The position numbers and the translations under genes are program-made. A DNA stretch of 64,000 nt from assembly GCA_030429665.1 (NCBI GenBank), contig JAUIEZ010000005.1, positions 1 through 64,000 of the forward strand, written 5' to 3'. Shown here one piece after another: positions 47,110 through 57,583 of the stretch (position 1 is its first letter; each line of letters begins with the position of its first letter). This DNA is from Gammaproteobacteria bacterium. GTDB taxonomy: Bacteria; Pseudomonadota; Gammaproteobacteria; Arenicellales; CAJQKF01. Below the pieces are notes generated by a model. It searched no databases. It saw only the letters and a list, made by a program, of their open reading frames with translations, and was not told where the DNA came from.

Positions 47110-48102
47110 ATGCACCAGAGAAAACTCGGCCCATTCGACGTCTCGGCCATCGGCCTGGGATGCATGAACATTTCCGCGGGCTACGGTCCGGCCGACGACG
47201 CCGACTCGGAGAAAATGCTTGCCGCGGCGCTGGATCACGGCTATACGCACCTCGACACCGCGTCCATGTACGGCATGGGCCACAGCGAGACGATGATCGG
47301 CAAGACGCTGAAGGCCAGGCGTGACGAATACGTACTGGCCAGCAAATGCGGAATTGCCAGGAATCCCGACGGCAAGCGTGTCGTCAACGGCCACCCGGAC
47401 GTCATCCGCAAGACCTGCGAGGAAAGTCTGAAACGATTACAGACCGACGTGATCGACCTCTACTACCTGCACCGCGTCGACCCGAAGGTGCCTGTCGAGG
47501 AGAGCATCGGCGCGCTGAAGGAACTGGTGGATGCCGGCAAGATTCGCGCGGTGGGCATTTCGGAGTGCTCGGTGGAATCGCTGCGCCGCGCCCACGCGGT
47601 GCATCCCATCGCGGCGGTGCAGTCGGAATATTCGCTGTGGACCCGTACGCCCGAGCGCGGCATCCTGGACGCCTGCAAGACACTCGGGGTGACCTTCGTT
47701 GCGTTCGCGCCGCTGGCCCGCGCCTTCCTCACCGGCAAGGCGGTGGACAACTCCCGCCTGACCGCCGACGACATTCGCTGCACCAATGCGCGGCCGCGCT
47801 TCGAGCCGGAGAACTTCGCGCGCAACGTCAAGCTGCTGGAACCGTACGCGAAGGTCGCCGAACGGGTCGGCTGCAGCATGGCGCAACTCGCGCTCGCCTG
47901 GGTAATGGCGCGCGGCGACCACATCGTGCCGATTCCCGGCACCAAGCACATGGACTACATGATCGAGAACGCCGGCGCCGGAGACATCCGACTCGAACCC
48001 GACGTGGTCGCCGAGCTCGACGAACTGATCAACGAATCAAGGGTGAGCGGAACGCGCTACACGGACGCGCTGATGAAGCAGACCGATTCCGAGCGCGACT
48101 GA
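47110..48102 (+). CDS. Aldo/keto reductase
   Basis: 330 aa; LDTASMYGMGHSETMIGKTL, LYYLHRVDPKVPVEESIGALKELVDAGKIRAVGISE. Confidence 0.93.
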   Translation: MHQRKLGPFDVSAIGLGCMNISAGYGPADDADSEKMLAAALDHGYTHLDTASMYGMGHSETMIGKTLKARRDEYVLASKCGIARNPDGKRVVNGHPDVIRKTCEESLKRLQTDVIDLYYLHRVDPKVPVEESIGALKELVDAGKIRAVGISECSVESLRRAHAVHPIAAVQSEYSLWTRTPERGILDACKTLGVTFVAFAPLARAFLTGKAVDNSRLTADDIRCTNARPRFEPENFARNVKLLEPYAKVAERVGCSMAQLALAWVMARGDHIVPIPGTKHMDYMIENAGAGDIRLEPDVVAELDELINESRVSGTRYTDALMKQTDSERD

Positions 48103-48245
48103 CGTTCGGTAATTCGGCAGCGAGCCTTGCCTGGCCGGTCTCGTCGGCAAACGAACCGGCGAAGGCTGGCGCTGCAGCCGGTGGCCCGGATTGCGATAGC
48201 GTATAAAACGTGGGCGTCTCGCTTACGCGCAGGTTTGCGTCTTGG

Positions 48246-49109
48246 TCAGGCGGCGCGGACGGCTGATTCCTCACGTAGAACTTTCTGTTCTTGCGCACCG
48301 AGCCCGGAAATCTCCAGGCGCATGGTATCGCCTTCCTTGAGGTAACGCGGCGGATTCTGGCCCATGCCAACTCCCGCCGGGGTACCCGTGGCGATGATGT
48401 CACCCGGCGACAGGGACATGAATTGGCTGACGTAACTGACGAGCTTCGCGACACCAAAAATCATGTTGGCTGTCGTGCCGTCCTGGAAACGCTCGCCATT
48501 GACGTCGAGAGTCAGGCGAAGCGCTTGAGGATCCGGAACCTCGTCCGATGTTACGAGGTATGGCCCCAGTGGACCGAACGTGTCGGCGGACTTTCCTTTT
48601 ACCCACTGCCCGCCGCGATTCAGCTGGTAGTCACGCTCGGAAACGTCATTGAATATGCAGTAGCCTGCGACGTGGCCAAGCGCTTCGGCTTCGCCCACGT
48701 AGCGTGCCGTGATACCAATGACCGCCGCCAGCTCGACCTCCCAGTCGGCTTTCACCGCGCCCGGCGGCAGTCTCACCGTATCGGACGGCCCGATGATCGA
48801 CGAGGTCGCCTTCATGAACAAGATGGGCTCAACAGGCTTGTCCATCCCGGCTTCCGCGGCATGGTCGGAGTAGTTCAGTCCGATGCACACGATTTTTTGT
48901 GGACGCGCGACGCACGGGCCGATGCGCCCGCCAGGTGGAAGCGAGGGCAGAGTCGATGGATCGCAGGAACGAATCAGCGCCAATCCCTCGGACGAAAGCG
49001 TTTCGCCATCGATGTCGGCGACGATTCCCGACAAGTCGCGGATCACGTTGCCGTCGTCCAAAAGAGCGGGTTTCTCAAGTCCCGTGGGACCATAGCGTAG
49101 CAGTCGCAT
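48246..49109 (-). CDS. Fumarylacetoacetate hydrolase family protein
   Basis: 287 aa; KIVCIGLNYSDHAAEAGMDKPVEPILFMKATSSIIGP, DWEVELAAVIG, GDIIATGTPAGVGMGQNPPRYLKEGDTM. Confidence 0.92.
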   Translation of the reverse strand: MRLLRYGPTGLEKPALLDDGNVIRDLSGIVADIDGETLSSEGLALIRSCDPSTLPSLPPGGRIGPCVARPQKIVCIGLNYSDHAAEAGMDKPVEPILFMKATSSIIGPSDTVRLPPGAVKADWEVELAAVIGITARYVGEAEALGHVAGYCIFNDVSERDYQLNRGGQWVKGKSADTFGPLGPYLVTSDEVPDPQALRLTLDVNGERFQDGTTANMIFGVAKLVSYVSQFMSLSPGDIIATGTPAGVGMGQNPPRYLKEGDTMRLEISGLGAQEQKVLREESAVRAA

Positions 49110-49151
49110 AAAAACTCTCCGAAGATGTGACCTGGAACCAGAGCGGGTTCG

Positions 49152-50138
49152 CTATAGCTGAAAAAGCAGCTTACCGACCGACTGGCGCGATTCGAGGCGC
49201 CGATGGGCCTCGATTGCATCCTCCAGGGAATAGCGATGATCGATCTCGACGCTGACGGCCTTCCGTCGAACGAGGTCGAAGACGTCGTCAGCGCGCCACT
49301 GCGCTTCATCCGCGTCGCGGCGATAATGCGCCAGGTGAGGTCGCGTAAAAAAAATCGAACCTGCCTCGGCCAGCCCCATGGGTGATACCGCGTCGACCAC
49401 GCCGGAACTTGCCCCGAAGAGCACGCACGTTCCACGCACGCGAAGACACGCCAGGCTACGCTGTATGGTGTCCCGCCCTACCGAGTCGTAAACCACGTCG
49501 ACACCGGCGCCGCCGGTCGCCTCCCGCACCCGCGCAACGAAGTCTTCCTCGCGATACAGGATGACCTCGTCGGCGCCGAGCGCTCGCACTCGCGCGGCCT
49601 TCTCGGCACTACCGACGGTAGTGATGACGAAGCCGCCGCGTGCCTTGGCAATCTGGATCAACAGCTGGCCGACACCGCCGGCACCGGCGTGCACCAGGCA
49701 GCTGGTGCCTTGTTCGACGACGAACAATGAATGCGTCAGGTAGTGACTCGTCGCTCCCTGCAGCATGATTGCCGCGGCGAGATCGAAACCGCACCAGTCC
49801 GGCAGACGGATCACCTTGTCCGCATCGACTGAGACAAGCTCTGCGTATCCGTTTTTTCCAAGACAGTATCCAACGCGCATGCCGACCGCGAGGCGCGTTA
49901 CACCCTCTCCGACCGCCTCGATCACCCCGGCACCCTCCAGGCCCGGAGTGAGCGGAAGTTCCGTGCCGTAGGTGTGCTGCCCGCGATACAGTCCCTCGCG
50001 CATGTACACATCGGCGTAGTTGATGCCGGCGTAATGCTGCCTGATCAATACCTCGCCACGTTGCGGTACTGGGACAGGCACGTCCTCACATACCAGTTGC
50101 TCGGCGTGTCCGTACTCGTGAACCCTTACGGTCAGCAT
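49152..50138 (-). CDS. Quinone oxidoreductase (zinc-independent MDR)
   Basis: 328 aa; GINYADVYMREGLY, VHAGAGGVGQLLIQIAKARG, VYDSVGRDT. Confidence 0.92.
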   Translation of the reverse strand: MLTVRVHEYGHAEQLVCEDVPVPVPQRGEVLIRQHYAGINYADVYMREGLYRGQHTYGTELPLTPGLEGAGVIEAVGEGVTRLAVGMRVGYCLGKNGYAELVSVDADKVIRLPDWCGFDLAAAIMLQGATSHYLTHSLFVVEQGTSCLVHAGAGGVGQLLIQIAKARGGFVITTVGSAEKAARVRALGADEVILYREEDFVARVREATGGAGVDVVYDSVGRDTIQRSLACLRVRGTCVLFGASSGVVDAVSPMGLAEAGSIFFTRPHLAHYRRDADEAQWRADDVFDLVRRKAVSVEIDHRYSLEDAIEAHRRLESRQSVGKLLFQL

Positions 50139-50203
50139 TATCTAACTCCGGTAACTCTTCAATGGTTAACGGTTCGCGTTCTTCGAACGACGAAAGTGAG
50201 TGA

Positions 50204-51085
50204 TCACACCGGTCTCTCGCTGCCCTTGACCTGTGTGCGGTGGAGAATGCGCCTCGAGTCATCGTCAAAAGCGTCTCGACGATGCATGGTGCAGCGATTG
50301 TCCCACACGACCAGGTCTCCCACCCTCCACTTCTGATCCCAGCGAAAATCGGGCTTGGTGGCGTGAGCCCACAGCTGATCGAGCAGGATTTCGCTGTCCT
50401 CGACCGACATGCCCTCGATATAGCCATTGCGGCGCCTGCCAAGATACAGCGCGCGACGACCCGTCTGCGGATGCGTGGTTACCAAGGGATGCCAAGCACC
50501 TGGAATCTTCCGCGGGTCGGATTCGTCAGCAAACCCTTCAAAACCCTTTCGCACTTCTCCGGCACTGTTGCGACTGTAGTCGTGCTTTGCGCGTTTTCCG
50601 TCAATAACACGCCTGGTTTCATCGGGCAGCGCCTCGTAAGCTGCATACATGTTGAGAAAGCTCGTATCCCCACCTTCTTCCGGCACCTCGAGAGAGTACA
50701 GACAGGTCATCTTTGGCGGTTGTTCGACGTAGGACATATCCGTGTGCCACTCGGCCTCGTAATTACCGAGGCTGCCAATCGATTTACCATTAACTTTTAC
50801 GTTGGAGACCACGAGTATTTCCGGGTATTCCGGTATTTCAACTTCACCGGAACTCGTGATCGGCGCCATGTCCAGTTCTCCGAACAATCGACTGAAACGC
50901 ACAAGGTCTGCGTCGTCGAGCGACTGTGCTCGGAAACGAAGCACGAGGTGTTCGTGCCAGGCGTCAGTGATCGCCGCAATCACGTCGTCTTCGAGCGGTC
51001 GCGACAGGTCGACGTCATCGATGTCGGCGCCAAGCGCACTGCCGGTAGGCTCTATCTTGATGACACGATTGGATTTGGACTGCAT
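50204..51085 (-). CDS. TauD/TfdA family Fe(II)/2-oxoglutarate dioxygenase
   Basis: 293 aa; WHTDMSYVEQPPKMTCLYSLEVPEEGGDTSFLNMYAAYEALPD; C-terminal WDNRCTMHRRDAFDDDSRRILHRTQV. Confidence 0.93.
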   Translation of the reverse strand: MQSKSNRVIKIEPTGSALGADIDDVDLSRPLEDDVIAAITDAWHEHLVLRFRAQSLDDADLVRFSRLFGELDMAPITSSGEVEIPEYPEILVVSNVKVNGKSIGSLGNYEAEWHTDMSYVEQPPKMTCLYSLEVPEEGGDTSFLNMYAAYEALPDETRRVIDGKRAKHDYSRNSAGEVRKGFEGFADESDPRKIPGAWHPLVTTHPQTGRRALYLGRRRNGYIEGMSVEDSEILLDQLWAHATKPDFRWDQKWRVGDLVVWDNRCTMHRRDAFDDDSRRILHRTQVKGSERPV

Positions 51086-51114
51086 TGCGTGAACCTCCAG
51101 GTAGACACGTTCGT

Positions 51115-52221
51115 CTAGACAAAAGATACTGATTTTTCAGCCAGCTCGCGCACGCGTCCGGCATCGACGCCGACGGTATTCGGGTCGGGCACGATGAGTT
51201 TGCCGGCCTCGACGGTCAGCGGCGCCGTGAGCAGGCCGCGTCGCGTTTTGAGAAATCCGTTCATCTCGGCCGCTGCGGCGAGCCCGAGGCCTTCATAGCA
51301 CAGCGCCTCGTGGTAACAACCCAGATCAGTTGCGACACCGTTGCCGATGACGACGTCAAGGCCGCGTTCGTTGCACAATGCAACCTGTTTCTCAAGCGCC
51401 GACGGTCCCCCGGCCTTGCTCATCTTGAGTTTCACTGCGGTGACGCCTTCGATAGACGCTGCACGTTCGATGTCGGCAAGACCATAGATTGATTCGTCCA
51501 GCATCAGCGGCAGGACGCCAATGCGACCGATTTCTTCGATCAGGTCCCATCGATGTGCGGGCACGGGCTGCTCGAACACTTCCACGGCGTCTCGGGGTGT
51601 CCGGCGTGCGAATTCCAATGCCTGCTCCAGCGTGTAGCCCTGATTCGCGTCTATGCGCAATTTCGCCCGTCCCGCCACGGCGTCGGCTATCGCGGCAACA
51701 CGCGCCGCGTCGGCGACCGGCTCGTATCCGACCTTGACCTTCAGGGTACGGTACCCGGAATCGAGTAACTCCCGAGCCGAATGCGGCGCAAGCTCGAGGT
51801 CCAGGGTATTCACCGTGCCCAACAGCTCCACGCTTGTACCCTTCCCTTCGGAATAGAGCAGCGGCGCCCGAGTGAGATCGTCTAGGGCTTCGTGCAGCGC
51901 CGATACGACGAATGGATATGCGACGAGATCGCGATCGGTGGTTCGCGCGATCTCGTCGCGCGTTCGTCCAACCAGTGACGGCAATACAAGCTCCGCGTAG
52001 TCCCAGGCTTCGGCGGGCGTCTCCGGCGAGTAACCGGCCACGGGGCAGGCCTCGCCCCAGCCGACACGGTCGAATTTGTCGACCATCGCAATGACGATGA
52101 CATCAAACGCATCGAGCCGGCCGAGCGAATTCTCGTAGGGGCGAACAAGCGGCAAGCGAATACGATGCGCTTCTATTCCGGTAACCGTGACGCCGATGTC
52201 GTCCAATGCGCGGAGATCCAT
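51115..52221 (-). CDS. Enolase superfamily enzyme, muconate-lactonizing subgroup-like
   Basis: KVK motif (TLKVKVGYEP), RIDANQGY, VFEQPV, LDESIYG, VKLKMSKAGG. Confidence 0.88.
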   Translation of the reverse strand: MDLRALDDIGVTVTGIEAHRIRLPLVRPYENSLGRLDAFDVIVIAMVDKFDRVGWGEACPVAGYSPETPAEAWDYAELVLPSLVGRTRDEIARTTDRDLVAYPFVVSALHEALDDLTRAPLLYSEGKGTSVELLGTVNTLDLELAPHSARELLDSGYRTLKVKVGYEPVADAARVAAIADAVAGRAKLRIDANQGYTLEQALEFARRTPRDAVEVFEQPVPAHRWDLIEEIGRIGVLPLMLDESIYGLADIERAASIEGVTAVKLKMSKAGGPSALEKQVALCNERGLDVVIGNGVATDLGCYHEALCYEGLGLAAAAEMNGFLKTRRGLLTAPLTVEAGKLIVPDPNTVGVDAGRVRELAEKSVSFV

Positions 52222-52231
52222 TGCCCGTAAT

Positions 52232-53764
52232 CTATTCAAGGTTGGAAGCGGTGTTTGCGCGCTGGGAAACGCCGGCTGATTTACGCCGCTTTTCGACCCC
52301 CATACGTGCCAGCGGTATGACGAACGTAATCAACGCCAATACCAGGATTCCCAATGCAAGTGGTCGGTTGAAGAAAATCATTCCTCCCTCGTTCGAGGAA
52401 ATCAGGGAGCGGCGAAAGTTTTCCTCGATCAACGTGCCGAGCACGATGGCCAGCACGATGGGAACCACCGACATTCCCGCCTGTCGTATAAAGAACCCCA
52501 GTACACCGAGCCCCAGCGCCAGATAGACATCGAATACGTTGGACCGGACGCTGTATGCGCCCACCACCGACAACGTGAGAATGGTCATGACAATGAACGG
52601 CGTTGGCATCTGTACCAGTCGAACCCAGAATCCAACCCCGACGATTCCATAGAACAACATGATCAGGTTTGCGAGCCCCAGGGTGAGAAACAGGAAATAG
52701 ACGAGGCCGGCATTGGAGACGAATAGGCTCGGTCCGGGCGTTACGCCGTGCAGCAGCATTGCGCCCAGCAGAACTGCAGCAGTCGCCGACCCGGGAATGC
52801 CAAAGGCCAACAACGGAACTAACGAGGTACTGATTGTCGAGTTATTGCTGGACTCTGCCGCCGCAAGCCCTTCCTCGGAGCCTTGTCCATACGCTTCGGG
52901 GTTGCGGGCAAAACGCCGGGCTTCGTTGTAGCCGACCCAATTCGCGGCCGCGGCACCGATCGCCGGCAGGGCGCCGAGCACGGAGCCGACGACGGAACCG
53001 ATTGTCGTCGCCCGTGCGATTTGCCTTACTGTCGAGAGGGGCAAGTTGAATGCCCAAAATCGGGGCATGCCGGCCACCTGGCGCTCGCCACCCTTTGTGT
53101 ACAGCAGCGTTATCGCCTCGGACACCGCAAACAGTCCCACCAAAGCCGGAATGTATGGAATTCCCTCAAGCAGGTTCATGTTGCCGTAGGTGAAGCGCGG
53201 ATAGCCGGTGAACGGATCGACGCCCACGGTGGTGAGGATCAAGCCGAACAGGGCGACGACGAATCCCGCGAGAACCATGCCTCGAACGAGGCTGGCAATG
53301 ATCGCCACACCCAGCACGCCGAGAGCGAAATACTCCGGCGCGCCGAAGTTCAGGGCGAATTCCGCCAATGGCAGCGAAAAGAACATCAACACGACGGTTC
53401 CCGCCATTCCGCCGACAACGGAGGTAACGATCGAGATGGACAACGCCCGGTCGAGCTTCCCGGCTTTTGTCATGGGGTAGCCATCGAGTACCGTCGCTGC
53501 GGATGCCGGTGTCCCGGGGACACCGATGGTAATGGCAGTGATCGACCCTGCGTAGGTTGCCGCCGTGTACAAACCGATAAGCACCGCGAGCGCCACTTCC
53601 GTGGACAAGGCGTAGGTGGCAGCCACCAGCAACGCCGTGCCCGAGGTGGCATCGAGGCCGGGCAAAGCGCCAAAAGCCATACCGATGGTCACGCCAATGA
53701 ACAGGCCGAGCAGCACCGTCGGCTGAGTCAACAGCGCGGTGCCTGCGAGGATGCCTTCGATCAT
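52232..53764 (-). CDS. tctA: Tripartite tricarboxylate transporter, large permease TctA
   Basis: 510 aa; GMAFGALPGLDATSGTALLVAATY, AITIGVPGTPASAATVLDGYPMTKAGKLDRAL. Confidence 0.93.
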   Translation of the reverse strand: MIEGILAGTALLTQPTVLLGLFIGVTIGMAFGALPGLDATSGTALLVAATYALSTEVALAVLIGLYTAATYAGSITAITIGVPGTPASAATVLDGYPMTKAGKLDRALSISIVTSVVGGMAGTVVLMFFSLPLAEFALNFGAPEYFALGVLGVAIIASLVRGMVLAGFVVALFGLILTTVGVDPFTGYPRFTYGNMNLLEGIPYIPALVGLFAVSEAITLLYTKGGERQVAGMPRFWAFNLPLSTVRQIARATTIGSVVGSVLGALPAIGAAAANWVGYNEARRFARNPEAYGQGSEEGLAAAESSNNSTISTSLVPLLAFGIPGSATAAVLLGAMLLHGVTPGPSLFVSNAGLVYFLFLTLGLANLIMLFYGIVGVGFWVRLVQMPTPFIVMTILTLSVVGAYSVRSNVFDVYLALGLGVLGFFIRQAGMSVVPIVLAIVLGTLIEENFRRSLISSNEGGMIFFNRPLALGILVLALITFVIPLARMGVEKRRKSAGVSQRANTASNLE

Positions 53765-53776
53765 GTCAGCACCTCA

Positions 53777-54205
53777 TCAGAACGAAGCGATGGGTATGTG
53801 GAGAAGCCGGTCGAAAAGCAACCACACCATGGCCGGGAAGCAGATGCTGTACAACGTGTTGGCGAGTAAGGCTCGCGATCCGGACAACCACAGTCCTGCG
53901 AACAGCGCGAACGGCCACACGATGAGGAATCCCAGGTGAGTGGCGACGAGAATCGCCCCGCCGACGCCTCCGCCGACCGCCAGCGCCACTCGCAGCAACG
54001 AGAACGATACGAAACGAACCCTCCGACGCGACAGGTACAGGTCGACGAGAATCAACGCGATCATGATGACGGCGAGCGCTTCGGGAAGCGCCGCGGGACC
54101 GATGTCCCGCGACGACAGTGCCTGTGGAAACGATTGCGCCGTCACCACGACCAATACACCAAACGCAATCAATCCCAGGTAGATCAGATGCGTCAGAGGA
54201 AACAT
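53777..54205 (-). CDS. tctB: Tripartite tricarboxylate transporter, small permease TctB
   Basis: 142 aa; four TM segments; between TctA and TctC. Confidence 0.82.
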   Translation of the reverse strand: MFPLTHLIYLGLIAFGVLVVVTAQSFPQALSSRDIGPAALPEALAVIMIALILVDLYLSRRRVRFVSFSLLRVALAVGGGVGGAILVATHLGFLIVWPFALFAGLWLSGSRALLANTLYSICFPAMVWLLFDRLLHIPIASF

Positions 54206-54209
54206 GACA

Positions 54210-55166
54210 CTACTCCAGCATGCCCAGGGACTTGAGCATTTTCTCGTCGGCGACCGCCTGGTCCTCGAGCAACGATTGGAATTCAGCGTTGGTCATGGAT
54301 CCCTGCAGGGTCGATGATTCTGCGAGGTATTTCTGGAAATCCTCGCTGTTAACCGCCGCGTCGACGATCTGGTAGAGCTTGTCGACAATTGCGCCGGGGG
54401 TGTCGCCGTGTACAAACATGCCGCGCCAATGGTATCGCGCGAGGTCGTTGCCCAACTCGCGGAAAGTGGGAACATCCGGGTGTGCCGCGACACGATCCTC
54501 GGAAGTCACAGCCACGACCTGGGTGCGTTCCTTGAAGCGGCCGTAGACGCTGATGTTGCTCATTGCCGCTTCGATGTCGCCCGCCATGACGGCGTTGATG
54601 GCGTCACCGCCACTGCTGAAGGGCACCCAGGTGGGCTCGACGCCGGCGAGTTCGGCCAACATGAGTGTGGTGATTTGATGTGGCGAGCCGGTGCCGTAGC
54701 CGCCGACGCGGATCTGCCCGGGCTTCTCCCGCATGGCTGCGAGGAGGGCGTCGAGCGTCGGATACGCACCATCGCGCTTGGTGTATAACGCAAACGGATC
54801 AAGTTGTATCCGGTACAGCGGTTGGAAGTCGGTCCATTTGTGAGCGGCGCCGGGCAGTTGCAGCACCGACGTGATGCCCGTGGCGTCGTTGAAAATGGTG
54901 TGCCCGTCCGGTGCCTGGCCCTTTAGGTAAGCCATCGCCAGCTGTCCGGTGCCACCAGGTCGCGGCTCTACCACGACGGGCACGCCGGCAACGACCTCCA
55001 TTTCGGACGCCAGACGCCGCACCATCACGTCCTGTGGCGCACCCGCCGAGGAGCCATGGACGATTTTGATCGGTCCCGACGGGAATTCCCCACCGAGCGC
55101 CGACGCCGTGGAGAACAGAAAAGCGCTTGCGGCAACAGCCGACAATAGCTTGATTTTACTGAACAT
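54210..55166 (-). CDS. tctC: Tripartite tricarboxylate transporter substrate-binding protein TctC
   Basis: 318 aa; signal peptide; FPSGPIKIVHGSSAGAPQDVMVRRLASEME, VEPRPGGTGQLAMAYLKG. Confidence 0.92.
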   Translation of the reverse strand: MFSKIKLLSAVAASAFLFSTASALGGEFPSGPIKIVHGSSAGAPQDVMVRRLASEMEVVAGVPVVVEPRPGGTGQLAMAYLKGQAPDGHTIFNDATGITSVLQLPGAAHKWTDFQPLYRIQLDPFALYTKRDGAYPTLDALLAAMREKPGQIRVGGYGTGSPHQITTLMLAELAGVEPTWVPFSSGGDAINAVMAGDIEAAMSNISVYGRFKERTQVVAVTSEDRVAAHPDVPTFRELGNDLARYHWRGMFVHGDTPGAIVDKLYQIVDAAVNSEDFQKYLAESSTLQGSMTNAEFQSLLEDQAVADEKMLKSLGMLE

Positions 55167-55267
55167 TAATGAGCTCCTCCGAATGCGGTAGATGAAACCG
55201 GCTGTCGCGCGGTCGTGGCGACAGCGGGTTGCGTACGCTAACCGAGTGACGAACCATTGGTCAATAC

Positions 55268-55335
55268 TTTATCGATAAAATTAATTTTTATCGACTTGTA
55301 CGATTATCTATATTATTGGTATCTTTACCGATAAA
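55268..55335. promoter_or_regulatory. GntR operator cluster: repeated TTTATCGATAAA palindromes
   Basis: TTTATCGATAAA (55268..55279); TCGATAAAA-TTAAT-TTTTATCGA (55272..55294); TTTACCGATAAA (55324..55335). Confidence 0.65.
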
Positions 55336-55362
55336 TCTTTTCAGAGTGGAGACCGACCTGCC

Positions 55363-56046
55363 GTGCCTACAGCGGATAAACCCACCCGGTCGAAGACAAC
55401 GCTAACGGACATTGCCTACACGAGGTTGCGAGAAGATATTCTTAGCGGTCGCCTTGAACCCGGTTTAAAGCTGCGCGTCGAGCACCTGAAAACACACTAC
55501 GGCGCGGGAGCGAGCCCGATACGCGAAGCGCTGTCGCGGTTGACCGGGGACGGCCTGACGATTGCTGAAGGCCGGCGAGGTTTTCGGGTCGCGGAGGTCT
55601 CGAATGCCGAGTTGATGGACATCACCGAACTCCGCGTGCTAATGGAGACGCGGGCCCTGAGAATGGCCATCGAGGCGGGAGACGACGAATGGGAGGCGCT
55701 GGTGCTGGCCAGTTTCCACCGACTGTCCAAACTCGACGAGCGTTTGGCAATGGAACAACCCGGCGAGGAGTGGGAAGAACGGCACCGGGACTTTCACAAC
55801 TCACTGGTATCCGCGTGCCAATCGCGTTGGTTGAAAAACTTCCGGGATATCCTGTTCGATCAAAGCGAGCGTTATAGGCGACTCGCGCTCGCAAACGGCC
55901 CGGGCAAGCGCGATGTCGCGGGAGAGCACAAGCAAATCATGGAGGCGACCCTCGACCGAGACAGCGACAGGGCTTGCGACCTGCTGGCCGCGCACGTCCA
56001 GGAAACGGCAGATGCCGTGGCTAACAGCGACTGGGTGTGTGACTAG
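55363..56046 (+). CDS. GntR family transcriptional regulator (FCD domain)
   Basis: 227 aa; LREDILSGRLEPGLKLRVEHLKTHYGAGASPIREALSRLTGDGL. Confidence 0.93.
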   Translation: MPTADKPTRSKTTLTDIAYTRLREDILSGRLEPGLKLRVEHLKTHYGAGASPIREALSRLTGDGLTIAEGRRGFRVAEVSNAELMDITELRVLMETRALRMAIEAGDDEWEALVLASFHRLSKLDERLAMEQPGEEWEERHRDFHNSLVSACQSRWLKNFRDILFDQSERYRRLALANGPGKRDVAGEHKQIMEATLDRDSDRACDLLAAHVQETADAVANSDWVCD

Positions 56047-56141
56047 GTGAACCGGATATTCACGTCAGACGCGATCCGTCGACAGATCCACGGAACGAGG
56101 TCGGAGCGCAGTTCGCGCGCCGGCCCGCCGGGCGCGAAAAG

Positions 56142-56945
<804 letters not shown>

Positions 56946-57032
56946 GGATTTTCACCTCGTCAACGAATCGGGGACGTTTCCCCGGTTATCGTAAGACACG
57001 ACGCGGGCAAACATCGCCGCGCGGTGTCGTCG

Positions 57033-57464
57033 CTACTTGACGTCGAAGGTCACCGCCTTGCGGCTGCCGTCTTCGAACTCCAATTCGATCTCGATCCGGT
57101 TGCCGGCATCCAGTTGTTCGGTCAGCCCAATCAACATGACATGCAGTCCACCGGGCTTGAAGTCGACGGCGGTGTCGGCGGGCAGGGTCACCGACTCCAT
57201 GCGGCGCATTTTCATCACCCCGTCTTCCATTTCGTGATTGTGCAACTCGACGTTCTCGGCTACCCCCGAGTGCGCGGCCACCAGTTCGTGCTCGGCACCA
57301 TCGGTGGCCGAGATGGTCATGTACGCCCCGCTGACGGACACGCCCGGCGCGACGGCGCGGGCGTACGCACTGTCCACCGATACGTGGTCGGCGACACCGC
57401 CGGCAAAAAGCGGACAAGTGGCGAAGGCAATGACGAGCGCGGCAGCGGCGCGAAGCGGTTGCAT
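57033..57464 (-). CDS. Periplasmic copper chaperone PCu(A)C
   Basis: 143 aa; signal peptide; VELHNHEMEDGVMKMRRM ... GGLHVMLIGL Met/His copper motif. Confidence 0.9.
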   Translation of the reverse strand: MQPLRAAAALVIAFATCPLFAGGVADHVSVDSAYARAVAPGVSVSGAYMTISATDGAEHELVAAHSGVAENVELHNHEMEDGVMKMRRMESVTLPADTAVDFKPGGLHVMLIGLTEQLDAGNRIEIELEFEDGSRKAVTFDVK

Positions 57465-57583
57465 GGGATTTCCTCCATGGTTGACGAAAACAGGAACGGC
57501 GCCGCGATACGAAGCACCGGACGGGAGAGTGTACCCAATACGTCGTCCATCCGCGAAGGCACTCCGTTCGCGGCCGCGGCAAG

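Noticed and set aside
48103-48245. Possible small RNA or attenuator between aldo/keto reductase and FAH genes
   Set aside because: Convergent gap with only weak inverted repeats and no convincing promoter-terminator pair
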